This document shows positions 46,101 through 58,800 of a stretch of 64,000 nt of DNA, piece by piece. Source of the DNA: Lepidodermella squamata (lineage: Eukaryota; Gastrotricha). Location of the stretch: positions 1,488,001-1,552,000 of the forward strand of contig JBLDXI010000074.1 of NCBI GenBank assembly GCA_047495785.1, in the 5' to 3' direction. Below the pieces are notes generated by a model. That model saw only the letters and a list, made by a program, of their open reading frames with translations, was not told the origin of the DNA and made no database searches. A program made the translations under genes and the position numbers. Each line of letters opens with the position of its first letter. Within the stretch, counting starts at the first letter, position 1.

Positions 46101-49100
46101 GCCGCCTCCGCCTGCGTCCACGAGTCGAAGCAGCGGCCGGCGCCGCAGATGCGCGCCGAGCACGCCGATTTCGGGTCGCGGCACCCCTCGGCCACGTTCG
46201 GCTCCGACTTGATGAGGGTGCGGAAGTCGAGTAGTTGCGAGTCGATCGTCAGCGACAGCACGCAGCCGACGAAGCCGCGGGCGGGCGCGCGGTGCGTGTA
46301 CAGCAGCCAGGGCAGGGCGTCGAAGTCAGCGGTGCCGCCGACGACGACGCGCCAGTCGCCGGACTGGCGCAGGAACGGCGCCTGTACGGACACGACCATC
46401 TCCTTCGAGTTGTCGCACGACGCCGAGACCCGCGAGTGCTGCAGCGACACTGTCGCCGCATGACGCTGGCCATCAGTCACATTCGAGCACAGCAGCAATC
46501 TGGAAATGACAACAACAATGGAATTAAAATATCGGCAAATAATCGAGAGGTGAAAGGGGTGATGAGAGCACAGTGAATGGATGGGGTGACTATTATTTTC
46601 AGGTCTTTCATTTCTTTCTCGGTGCTCGAAGTCTCGCAGTGCGCTAATTTTTATGAACGCGCTTGATCAAGTGCATTATCAAGTATTTGTCGCACCCCAT
46701 CGAGACTTTTAGCACATTTTCACGAAAAAATGTACAGGTGGTGAAGAATAGAAGGATGAAGGAGGAGTGATGGATGAAAAACGGTGATGATGAAAGGTGA
46801 AAGGTGGGGTTTTGTGTTTTTTGCAGGTACAGTGCCTATAATTATCAGGTCGACTAATTACCTTCGTCCGACTTCGCTACTGTAAGCGTTAAGCAAAACA
46901 ACATGAAGATAAACATAAAACAAACAACAGCGTCAGTTGAACACGCAAAAAACTAAAGGATTGCTACCGCACTCTACAGTGTAAAGCATCTCGAGGCTGC
47001 CTTTTGCGCTTACCTTTTAGCGCCGATGCCTGACCATACGAAATACAGGTGGCCGTCGAAGATTTCCAGCACGATGAAGTGGCGTTGTTGAGGCGCCTCG
47101 ACGAGCGACGTCACCGCCCGCCCGTTGCCGTTGCCGTTCGTCTTGTTGTTCGGCTCGGCGAACAGCAGCAGCGACTCGCGTTCCAGCGTCGAAAACGTCA
47201 CCGTGATGCTGTTGGCGCCGGCCGCCTGCGTGCCCAGCGGCCAATCAGCGTCGACTGTAATGCCCGAAGTCGGGCGAACAAACGTGACCGCGGGCACGGC
47301 TGGGTACGCCGGCGTCGTCACCGGGTTGTAGGCGATGACCTTGACCCACGGGTCGCGCGGCTCCTTGTAGTACAGGTCGAGGAGGTCGAGCGGCGCCGGC
47401 TGCGCGTCGCCGCGGATCACCGCCTCGTTGATGAAGCCGCGGAACTGTTCGCGGATGGACGCGTCCTGGCGCCATTCGGTCTCAGGCGCGCCGCCCAAGT
47501 GGTAAATCAAATCGTCGATCAGGTGATACGCGCTTGGCAGGTCCACTTCCTTAACCGGCTCGCCGTCGAGGAAAATGGACAGGCGGGACGTGTCGGCCTG
47601 GCGCGAGACGCTCAGCTGCAAGTGGTGCACGGCGTTGTCGTTGATAGGGCGCGGCGAGGCGTAGCGGAAGGCGGGCGCACGGCGGTCCGGGCCGCCGGCG
47701 ACCACCAGCTTGCCGGCCTCGAGACCGATCGACAGCGACTGGCGGCGTTGCGGGTCGGCCGTGCTCGGGTTCGAGTGTGTCAGCAGCCAGCCGTCGGACG
47801 CGCCCGTCTGGAACTTGAGGTCGAACTCGTCGCGGGTGTTGACACGCTTGTAGCTGGTCGGCGCCTGGCGCAGGTCGTATTCGACGAACCACCGGCCATC
47901 GGGCTGCAGTGGCGTGCGTGGCGGTTCGGTGGGCAGGCCGGTGTCGGGCTTGTCGATGGCGCGGATCAGCTCGTAGCGGGCCTTCCACAGCTCGAGCGTG
48001 GCGATGTCCATGTCGGCGTGTTTCGCCCACGAGCCGCGCGACTGCTCCGGCCGCCCCACGTAGAACGAGTAGGCGTTGGTGGTGGCGACGGCGGTGTCGG
48101 CGCGCGTCTTGGCCGCGAACTGCCGCTCGACTTTACGGCCGTTGATGTAGAGCGTGAGGCCGGTTTCGTTGTACCAGGAGACGTCGATCCAGTTCCACGA
48201 GTTGAGGCGCAGGCCGGGGCCCTCGACCGTCCACTCGTCGTGCTGCGAGCGCATCTTGGCAACGACCTTGCCGCCGCGGTAGAACACCTCGGCGGTGTCG
48301 GACGACAGCAGGTACATGCCGTCGTAGAGGCGCGTCGGCCGCACCAGCATGCGGATCGTGAAGCCGTTGACGCAGCCGTCCAGGTGCTGGCACGTGATGT
48401 TGTCGCCGATGCGCACGCCCTGCAGCGTGCCGTCCAGGTGCAGCGCCGTCTGACCGTCGGGGCGCGCCACGATGCGTGGGCCACCCTGCGTGTACACGAA
48501 GATGCGGTCGTGCTTGACGAGGTCGTTGTGCACCTCCTGGAACGGGAACACCTCCTTCTCGACGGCGCCGCGGTAGATCAGGTCGAACGTGAGGAGGGTC
48601 TCGCGGGGCGCGTGCCAGAACTGAACTTCGTCGAGGTAGGCGTGGGCGTACGGTTTGCCGGACGATTCGACGACATCGCGGCCGAGGAACACGCCGCCGG
48701 GTGTTGACGACGAGGTGGGCGCGAACCCGGCAATGCCAGTCGCCGCTTGCTTGTTCGGCTCGGCGACAAAGTCCTTCTCGGTGTTGTTGATGTGCAGGGA
48801 GAGGCCGCGGAGCGGGTGCCACGAGAAGTCGACGAGGTTCCACTGGTTGATGGAGAGGTCGTGCGTGGACACGGTCCAGATCTCGTCGCCGGCGGGCAGC
48901 GGGCGGCGCAGGCGGCCGACGAGTTTGCCGGCCTCGTACGTGAGCGCGTAGTCCTTGGTGGCGAGGAACGTGGAGCCGTTGCGCAGCTCGACCGGCTTCA
49001 CGTACAGCGTGACCATGAGGCCGTAGCGGCAGTGCGCGACGGAGACGGCGCAGCGCGACGACTTGATCGGGATCTGCGCGTACGAGTCGGCGCCGTCCAG

Positions 49101-52100
49101 GTACAGCGCCTGCTGGATGTAGCCCTGCCGCAGCTCGGCTGTTCGGTAGATGTACGTGTCGTACTTCGGGTGCTCGATCGACGTCCGGCTCGAGTCTTTG
49201 TAGTACTCCATCGGGAACGACAGCCACTCGAATTCATCTAAAAGAAGGGGAGAAACAAATAAAAAGAAATTAAAAGATGTACGGGCAATAAGAGGTCATC
49301 TGCTGCAATACAAATGATATCATATAGGTCAATTATACACCACGGCCGTCAATAAGAAAATATAGGTCATCATGCCGTCGTTTGGGATGAGAATCATAAT
49401 CTAATGTAATACAGGGTGGTTCACCATTCATTATACGTGACTACTCCTGGTATTTTACATAGACTGTACCTATTAAACTTGCTAGCTGATTGCAAGCGCT
49501 GCATTCTTCTTCTTCTAATTACACATACAAATATAGTAATAATCAGTTATTATTAATTCTATAATAAAAGATGAGTGATAAAATAAAATAAAAGACTTGA
49601 TGAGAAAATGGACAGTTGTGCTCCACAAAGTGCCGAGATAAACACTAGTTTAATTCTGAACCTAAAGCCTAATATAAATTGGTACTCGAGTTTTAACGAT
49701 CGAAACCGGAAACAGCCAAAAGCATTTCTAACCCAGCAGGTTTGATACCCTCATGATCATTTTGATGGAATGCGAAAACATTCATGGCAAGCGATTCCGA
49801 ATTAACGGAATATTTTTTTTCCCAACAGCCGCGTTCACTACGACCAGGCAAGGCCAGCCAACTCTGCGTTTAATAATTAATAATTAGTTGATTATTATTA
49901 TATTATTTGTACTCTGAGTAAATCTAATAGCCTAATAACCTAATAATGAATGTATAAAAATGACAGATAAAGAAGTGGTGACACGAATCGCAAGGTGCCA
50001 CAAATGAGAGGCCTCACGTGCGAGTCACAATCAAATTAAAATAACAGGAGATAAATCAATTATTTGTAATGATAATGATTATAGTAATACCAGCAAGCGG
50101 CAACTACTGATATGGCGGGCTTAAACAAACCTTTCATCTTTTGAGCGTCTAAAATTGTTGACGAAACAAATTGTAACGGAAACAAAAAAATTACAACACA
50201 CATCGCATAGTAGGTAAGAGAGGTGATTAGACAAAAATCGAGCCAGGTAAAACATTTTTTCTACGAAACTGAAATTTCGAAAAATTAGCTGAATGATTTT
50301 ACCTCTGATGATGTACTCGTGGGCGAGCAGGTAGTCACGTGTTGCGAACCAGAATTCCATCTCGTCGAAATTGGCCTTGGCGTAGTCGAAATTAACACCA
50401 GGCGAATCACCGACGTTTTGCTGGCCAATCAAAAATTTCGCATCAGCTAAACACAAAAACAAACATGAATGAATAATATGGACAAGATCATCGAATGAAT
50501 GATCTTACATCTAGCGCCTGGGCTGTTCGACTCGCGGCGGTCGGCGTGGGCGATGAGGCGCCGGTTCAGGAACACGTCGAGGCCCTTCTCCGGGTGCCAC
50601 GAGAACTCGAAAAAGTACCAGCGATCGCGGCGGATCATGTCGCGCGGGATCTCCACCTGCCACTTGTACGCCGTCGACGAGTCCTGGCCGGCGCGACCGC
50701 CCGCCTCCGACCCGCCGGCGCCACCCGCACCGCTGTTCGAGCCGTCGTTGCGGCCCGACCGCTGGTTGAAGATCACGTACAGCTTCTGGTCACGCTGGAA
50801 GAACTGGATGCCGTCGTTGGGCCCGGTCGACAGCAGGTAGCGCGGCTTGTCAAAGTCGATGCCCGAGTCGAAGTTGACGAGCATCGAAACGAAAACGCCG
50901 TGGCGGCACAGCGTGAGGTTCGTGAGGCACGACCGCTGCGCCGCACCCACGTTCGCCGCCTCCATCCACTGCTTGTCGCCATTCAGACGCACCGACCAGT
51001 CGACCTTGCCCGCCGGCGAGTGCGTCGGGTTGCCGTAAAGGTTGATGTGCAGGCTGGGGTGGACGAGGCGCAGCTCGCCGTTCCGCTCCGTGTAGTCCAT
51101 GTCGAGCACGTAGAACGGCGGCAGGCCGCGCAGGATGTAGTCGTGCGCGACGAGCCACTCGCGCTCGGCGTACCAGTACTCGAGCTCGTCGACGTCGAGG
51201 TCGGCCGGGGCGCCGCGTTCCGCCGCCGTCGTCGAGCACCGCCCGACGTAGAAGCGGTGCAGCTGCTCGGACGCGAGTTGCGAGTCGATCTTGCCGACGT
51301 GCCGCGTCGCGTTCGCCTCGGGCACGTGCGCCACCAGCGCGTTGTCGACGTAGACGCGCAGGCCGCGCTCCAGTTGCCACGTCAGCTCGACGTAGTGCCA
51401 GCCGGACGTCGACGACGGCACCGAGTCGCCGTTCGACGCGCCCGCCAGCAGCCGCGAGTCCAGATCAGCCTGCCACACGTGCGTCGACGTCGCCACTTCG
51501 GCCTTGAGGCGAGCGGCGTCCCTGACTAGGCGAATTCCGTTGAGACCGGTGTCGAGGTAGCACGCCGGGGTTGCGAGTTGCGAGTTCACCTGCGGCACCC
51601 GCAGCCAGAAGGCGACGAGGGCGCCGTGGTGGCAGTAGTCGAGGTTGCCGAGGCATTTCGACCGGTGAAGACCGAGATCGACGAGGGCGCCGTTGCCGCG
51701 CAGACGCACGGCCTGGCGAGACCGGCCCTTGATGAGTGGCGACTCGGTCTCGGAACCGGGCACGAGGCCGATGGCGAGTTGCGAGTGAGCGACACGCATC
51801 GGCGCCGACCCACCACCTCGGGCTCCGTCACGCTCCACTTCGTCGAACGACACGTCGTAGTGCTGCGGCCGGCGGCGCTGGATGAAATCAACTGCGAGCA
51901 GGGTCTCTCGAGAGGCAGTCCATAACGAAACTTCGTCCAGCAAACCATTCAACGAGGCAGCTGCCTGAGGCGACCCAGCGACGTACAAGTGCGGTTCAGT
52001 TGAGGCAGGCGCCAGGCGATCGGTAGATTCGATCGAGCGGTCCGAGGTTGATGCCGAAATTTCGCCGTTGTTCACGAGAATTGACAGCACGAGGTTCTTT

Positions 52101-54040
52101 TCGTCGCGCTTCCGCAGCGACACCTCGACGAGGCACCACGAGCCGAGCGGCATGTCCGTTGTCGTCCACGTCTCGTACGCCTCGTACGACCGCGGGTCAG
52201 TTCCGATGAGCACGTTCGCGACAGCACGCAGCCGCTGGCCGACCAGCCACACCTGGATGCCGTAAGGACCGGCTAGCAACAGTGGCACAGGCGCCGCTGC
52301 CTTCGAGTTCAGTTGCACCCACAGCGATCCCATGACGCCGTACGGGCAAGCGTCGACGCTCGTGTTCAGTCGAGTGAAGCAGGCCAGGGCGGCCGGGGCA
52401 GGCGAAACGGCAACGTACTGCTTCGAGTTGGCCGGCAGCGAGAGCGACATGCCGAACTTGGCGTCGCTCGAGAACGAGGCGGCGAGTTGTCCAGCGGCGG
52501 TTCCAGCCAGCACGGCGCGCACATCAGGCGAGTCGAGCAGCTTCGACGACCCGGCACCGGGGGCGAAGCGGTCGAGCGGCAGACGGACCCGCGAGATGGC
52601 CTGTTCGCGGATCTGGTCCGCCGTCCTCGCCTCGGCGTAGAAGTGCAGTTCGTCGACGCGGATGAGGCCCTTGGGCTCGAGCGGGTGGCCCTCGGGCAGG
52701 GCGCCGGCGCCTCCGATGTGGTACTCGATGTTGCGGCCGATGTAGAAGTACTTGTAGCGGAGGGAGGTCGAGTCGCGGGACGTCTCGGCCGGTTCGAAGG
52801 CTCGCCGCGCCGACTCGGCAACCGCCCGCCCGTCTACGTACATCGTGAGTTCGCGCGTGTCCCACACAGCGGCGACGTGGTACCAGCGCTCGGGCCTCAC
52901 GCCCCGGAACGCCGCTTTCCACAACTCGCCACTCGGCGTGCGGAACGTGAACTGCAGCGAGTGTTGAACGAGTTCGAGCGCGACACCGTGCGACACAGCC
53001 GTGTGGCCGCCGTTGGTGAGGTACACGCCATCAGAGCCAACCGTGTCCTTGAACCACAGCCAAAGACCCAGGGTGTAGCCGCGTTCGCATTTCGACAGGT
53101 CGCCGAAGCACTCCTGGCGGTGCGAGGCGCCGGACACGACCAGCGTCTGTTTCGAGCAGTCGAGTTCGAGCGAGCGGCGGAGGACGCCCGGCTGCAGGCT
53201 GGGCGCGCCGTAGACGCGCGTGTCGAGCCCGCCGACGTTGGCGATCGACTCGTGCTCGATGGCGTCCATGGCGAGGTGGTAGTGCGGCGCCTTGTTCTCG
53301 CCGCACGCCGCCGCGCGCGCCTTGCACTTGAAGTCGTCGAGCGAGGCGGTGGCGCTCAGCTTCGTCACGCAGTAGTAGAGCACGTTGCGGCAGATGTCGG
53401 GCTGGCGGTCGCAGATCTCGACGGCCGACTCGTTGAGGCCGTGCGACGAGCGGAGGCGCGCGCGCCGCCAGTTGCAGTCGCCACAGCCGGCGAAGAACAC
53501 GACGTTGGCGACGTCGCCGACGAAGTCGCGCTGGGCGCGCGGGGCCGTCGCGAGCAGGCGGGTGCCGCGCGGCACGCCGCCGACGTAGACCGGGGTGGAG
53601 CCGGCGCCGAAGCGCAGGTCGGCGGCCTGCAGGGTGCGCGACACGGAGTGGCCGGCGACCTTGAGCGAGACCTCGAGGCGGTTGCGCGACACCTCGACCT
53701 CGCGCCACGCGTTGTTGGCGACGGCGGCCGGGTGCACGATGGTGAGCTCCTGCGGCGGCGCGGAGAAGCCGTCGGCTGTCTTGGCGGCGATGCGCATCTG
53801 CAGCGTGAGTTGCCGGTCGTTGATGCTCAGCATGAGGTAGTCGCCCTTGCCGTCGTCCGTGTACACGAGCACGGCGTTTTGCTCGCGCGTGCGGAAGTCG
53901 AACGAGAGGCGCGCCTGCGAACACGCGTCCCACGGCTCGTACGCCGCGAACTGGTCGGCGACGCCGCGGAACTGCAGCGCGCCAACACTTGTTGTCATTA
54001 TGATGATTGTTGTTGTTAATAGTAGTGGTAATTTCAGCAT
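41678..54040 (-). CDS. giant LamG/EGF transmembrane protein with cytoplasmic WD40 propeller
   Basis: Seven exons join in frame: 54040-50509, 50446-50303, 49237-47014, 46499-43777, 43433-43362, 43161-42998, 42934-41678 (3371 residues). A signal peptide is followed by about twelve laminin-G/concanavalin-like units. EGF-like domains lie at about 2070-2121 and 2511-2545 (CKNGGIC). One membrane segment lies at about 2805-2830, after which comes FYRCKPGWCPC as a cytoplasmic start. Several middle units carry a shared C-x5/7-C-x2-G motif (for example CFGDLSKCERG, CLGNLDYCHHG, CLTNLTLCRHG). The extracellular part resembles axotactin and neurexin/Caspr-type adhesion proteins. The intracellular part is Pro-rich, then a WD40 propeller. 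The WD40 exons have no ATG of their own before 42901, and the only upstream donor in phase is GTACGT at 43361. Family membership is clear; the exact orthologue is not. Confidence 0.78.
43348..43433 (-). other. proline-rich alternative last exon of the LamG gene
   Basis: From the acceptor at 43434 the frame reads LLPPVCPPPQIPSPPPP. If the donor at 43361 is not used it continues four residues to STSL and a TAA stop at 43350-43348. Both readings are in phase with the exon ending at 43777. The unspliced form would give a 2902-residue membrane protein without WD40, ending in Thr-Ser-Leu, which fits a class I PDZ-binding tail. This is an inference from splice signals only. Confidence 0.4.
43458..43479. 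repeat. GTAG microsatellite
   Basis: About five copies of GTAG lie just upstream (on the minus strand) of the small proline-rich exon of the LamG gene. Read on the minus strand it forms the pyrimidine-rich tract ahead of the acceptor at 43434. Confidence 0.85.
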
Positions 54041-55861
54041 TTTTTCGATGAATCAATGAAAGACGACGACGACGTTAAATCAATCGGTCAATCGATGCGT
54101 AATAATAACGGTAATAACGGTAATAATTAATAAATTAAGCTGCTGCTGATGGTGTTGATGGCGAGCGCTGGTTACGCTTTTGTGCCGACGCCGATGTAAG
54201 GGTCACGTAAAATCGGCAAATTTTATACGTAACATCCTATACAAATAAAAACAAGAAGATTCTATAAAAAATCTGAAATATTGAGAGATGAACTATTTAA
54301 CGTGCCCCAACTGGCGGACCTCCCCTATGACGACAATTGACCCTAAAAAAATAATGCTGGATAACAAGATTATTACACGCTCATTTGCTGTTGCGCCTTT
54401 TGTCTCACACAGGTGTATGTATGAATATTTTAACAAAACCAACCTAATGAATTATCATGTTGTACGTTGATGTAAAAAATACGACGTCTTGTATGATGCG
54501 TGTACAACAACAACAAAATTGAGAACATGTTATTATACGCACCCGCGCGGTGTATACTTAGATGATGTTAAGCGATATAAATACATACGTGTGTTACTGC
54601 AGAATCAAGACTCAAGTCGTCTAAAACATGTGAATACAATATATGCTTATTTATGAAAATGCGCATCAAAATGATCGTTTGCGCTATTAAATCTCTGCTA
54701 CTGCTACTGTTGAAGAAAATAGAACGACAGCGTGCGGTTGGTTGATTGAAAAAACCGGCGCGCGGGCCCTCGTGAAAGAAAGAAAGCAAGAAAGAAAGAG
54801 ACATCGTAGAGGGCTCGGCGTGCGAGCTGTCGGCGCAACAACACGTTCTGTTGTTGATTGTTTTATTACTACTTACAACAACTATTTGTCGCAATCTCTC
54901 TGTGCTGCGTCACAGACTACAAGCGTCGTCGTCGTCGGCGGCAACAAACCAGATGACCACCATTGCCACCACCAATGTCTCATGAAATTGATACTTGATG
55001 ATATACTAGATGAAGGGTACCTACCTACCTACCTACCTAGACTAAGCATGCATATAGCTATTAACAACCACTACTACAACCAGTAGTAGTAGTAGTAGTA
55101 ATAGTGAGCTCATGATATCTCTCTCTCTCTCTTTCTCTGTACATCAGGTGTGGGTTACCTGTGAGATGATGGATAGCAGCAGCAGCTCAGTATATCGATG
55201 ACAAACGGTTCGGGCCACACACGCATGCGCAGTAGCAGTAGTAACAACAAAGGTGCACACGGCTTGTTGTAGCAATTTTTGCGCCGGCTCGCTGTTTTGG
55301 CGCCGCTGTGACTGACTGACTGACTGACTGAGTCACCGAGACTACTGCGTGCGTACAGGTAAAACACACACGTACACGCAGCAGCAGTCAACTAAAAGTT
55401 ATACACACCACCGTGAACGCAACAAACCAACCAGGCACAACTGCTAGTAGTAGTAGTAGTAGTAGTAGTCGTCGTAGTCGCAGTGTTGGAAAGTCCGTTC
55501 GTGGTGGGCCAGTGTCGCCAAAACACAACAACAACAACAGCGGCAGCGGCAAAACAACAAAGTATCGACTCGCAGCACGAGCCCGCTCATCATCATCGTC
55601 GTAATAGATATACCTATATAAAATACCTATAATATAAGATAAGATACCAGGCACCAGACACCACCAATGTAACGGCGGCGGTGCAAAAAAGCACACGCGG
55701 GTGTCAACACGAGCGAGCGAGCAGGCACGTGTCAAAAAATACACGCCTTGCAGTGTCTCACTGCGCTTTGTTGTTGTTGTTGATGTTGACGGCCATCGTG
55801 TCTGGTGTCCCGGCGACGACTGGCCGCACAAAAAAAATCGACAGGAACCCGCGGCATTGCA

Positions 55862-55893
<32 letters not shown>

Positions 55894-58800
55894 TCAAGGT
55901 GCTAAAAATAAACACGAGTGGGCGCGCGTGATTAATCGATAGGCACCCCCGCTGCCGGCCTACGTTATTTACGCGCCGCCGCCGTACCACTCCGTTCAAT
56001 CTATCAGGCCAAATTAGCCCGAGCCGGCAAAAAAGCAGCAGCAGCAGCAGTGGCCAGCCGGGGCCTATTGCCTCGATTGCCTGATGCAAGACTCTCTCTT
56101 GCCCGCCCGCTCTCGCTCGCTCTGTGTGTTTATTGCTTTGCGCCGAGCGGTTTTCGTTCGTTCGTTCGTTAGGTTAGCGATTTATCGACGACGGCGCCAC
56201 AGAAAGAAAGAGCGAGATAGAGGAGCTACGTAGGTAGGTAAGTATTTTTACGATGAAGAAGCGCTCATACATAGAGCCGGACAGACCTCAACAAGCACAG
56301 TGTTATTGTTGTTTTGCTAATACAAGACTATAAAAACACGAACGAATACGAAGAAGAAGAAAACGTAGGAGCTTGATCTATAGGAGGAGGATTGCGAATG
56401 CCCCTTAACTTATCTACCTGTAATGTAGTATAATAGTGGTTGGTAGTAGCGCATTCGTAGTAGTAATACTAATAATACAGATAGGCGGTTGTTGCAATGG
56501 GCGCTGCTGCTGCTGCTGCTTAGGATGCTGCTTCGGATGCAAAACACTGCGGCTAACGTATTATTGCTGCTGCTGTTTTTGTTGTTATAATACGAATAAA
56601 AGGTGGGTATTACGGCATTACGCGCCGATTCCAAACACGCCGCCCGTCCGATGGCTGCTGCTGGTCGCTCGCTATAGCTGACTGAGGCAGAGAGCCTAGC
56701 CTAGCCTAGCCTAGCTCTCGCTTCGCTGCTCCGCGTTTAGGTACCTACCTATATACCTACACACCGAGCTTCAGAAGCCACGAAGGCGAAGAAGAAGCTG
56801 AGAAGAAGCGATTCGCAACGCTACTACTACTACTACTATCAGTATACTAATACATAGAAACTATAAATAGCAAATGGGCAATGGAGTTTTTCGGTGGGCC
56901 GTTCATTGGTTTGCGCGCTCGCTCTTTGTTTCGCCCAACCGCTGCTGCTGCTGCTGCTGCCGTGTCTCTTCGGCGGCGGCGGCGGCGGCGTAAAATAACG
57001 ACGATAACACTGCAACATAACAATTATTATATCGGCAGAGATAGAAGCACCAGGTATAATAATATCATTGCATGTGTACACCGGCGAAATGACTACTATT
57101 ACTTGTGTAGTAGTAGTAATAGTACGGCTACGACTACTAGTACTACTACTACTACTACTACTGCTGCTGGAATAACCGAAGCAGATACCTATATGTATAC
57201 GATAGTGAAGGCATGTGATGATGATGATGATGACTGCTAGGGACGAACCACGCTAGAGAGCGAGCGAGCGCGTTTTTGGTCATGCGCGCAGGTTTTTGTT
57301 TGCGGGGCGCGGCTCGGCGCCGAGCGAAAGAGAGCGCATCGTCGCAGTCGCGCAGTCGCATCGTATTAGCGCGCGTAATGTCGCCGCATTACCGGCCGCT
57401 TTCGCTCGCTCGCTCGTACCTACGTACGTTGGTTGGTTCGTTGGTTCGTTCGTACGCTCGTATGTTTGCCAACCCGGCCGAGCGACCGAGCGACCGACCC
57501 AGCTAGCTAGACCGACCGGCAGATAGCCGCCGAACACAAGGCCTATATAGCGGTGCGGAGCGGTGCCGACCAGCTTGAACGGTCGACTGACTGCGCTGGA
57601 GCAGGTTGTGTTCTCGTGTGGATTCTTGACAGGGCTTTAAACACATGCTGATGACGATGATAAGATGATCATGATGATTATTATTACTATTGTCGCCTGT
57701 TATAGCTGCCGCGCGTACTACCACGTTAAACATCATCATCTATCATCACCGCCCTATATCCGCCCGCCCATTACGTACCCGCAAATACCAGCCTGGCAGC
57801 CTACAAGCAGCCTACCTGATGGGCCTCTACATCCATACATACATACCTACATACATACATGCATATGTTGTATAACCGTAAAAAGAGTTGGTAAGTGATG
57901 AAAAAACGCACCGACCGCCGCGATCAGTGTTCGGAAACTCACACAGCTCACACCTACACACAAGCTCGCGCACCTGCGCAACAAACAAATTTTTCAACAG
58001 CAGCTCGCAGCAGACGCAACAATCAATCGGTGATGCGTGCCGGTGCGCGGGACGCGTAAAAATGGATACACTTGCCGCAATATATATATCTAGCAATATT
58101 GCCGGCGATTCGAGGAGGGTGGCGATGAAAAACAGCAATCGGCGCAAATTGTTTTCATCTCAGGCACCAACCACCACCACCATAAAGCTGTTGTTGTTGT
58201 TGTTGTTGTTTTGCGGCGCAATATCTCGCAGAAGCGCAGAAATAAGCAAGGCAAAAATGCAGTACGCAACAATCAATCGGCAGGCATACATACGAACCGT
58301 GGTGATTAATCTCGTCGCCCAACATTTATTCTATCAATTGCGAGATGAATCAATGGCGAAAGGTCTCCAACTGCTCGATTGGACATCAACACAAGATCCC
58401 CCACGAGATGCGAATGAGCCGATGTAACGCTTCTTATCGCGAAATGCATTTAAAACGAATAATCGAATCATTCAAACCATGAAAAACTTAGCAGACATTG
58501 ATGAATGGAATTGTACAAATTTTGTAGAATCCACTTGGAAAACTTGGGGCATACATAATACGGCACAAAGCTTTGTAGCAGAAATTTATGGAGAATATGA
58601 CGTGAATATTATGCTTCGATCCAACTTTGGTCTCGCTATGGATCCTATTATTTTCACCCAAAAGGCAAGACTTGAGAAACAATCTACTGTTAGCGAATAT
58701 TGGACCTATAACAATTGGATGGCAAGTTGACGTGACTAATTAGACCGAAGCCCAGGTACTAGAAGATATCGGCCAGACGGGTTGACTAACAAGCTAGTTA

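Noticed and set aside
47049-48707. Very long + strand open frame (over 500 codons) opposite the LamG exon, Arg/Val-rich
   Set aside because: It is the antisense shadow of a GC-rich exon whose minus-strand frame has clear domains. The same holds for + frames at 44420-44917, 45278-46234, 50495-51529 and 52313-54019.
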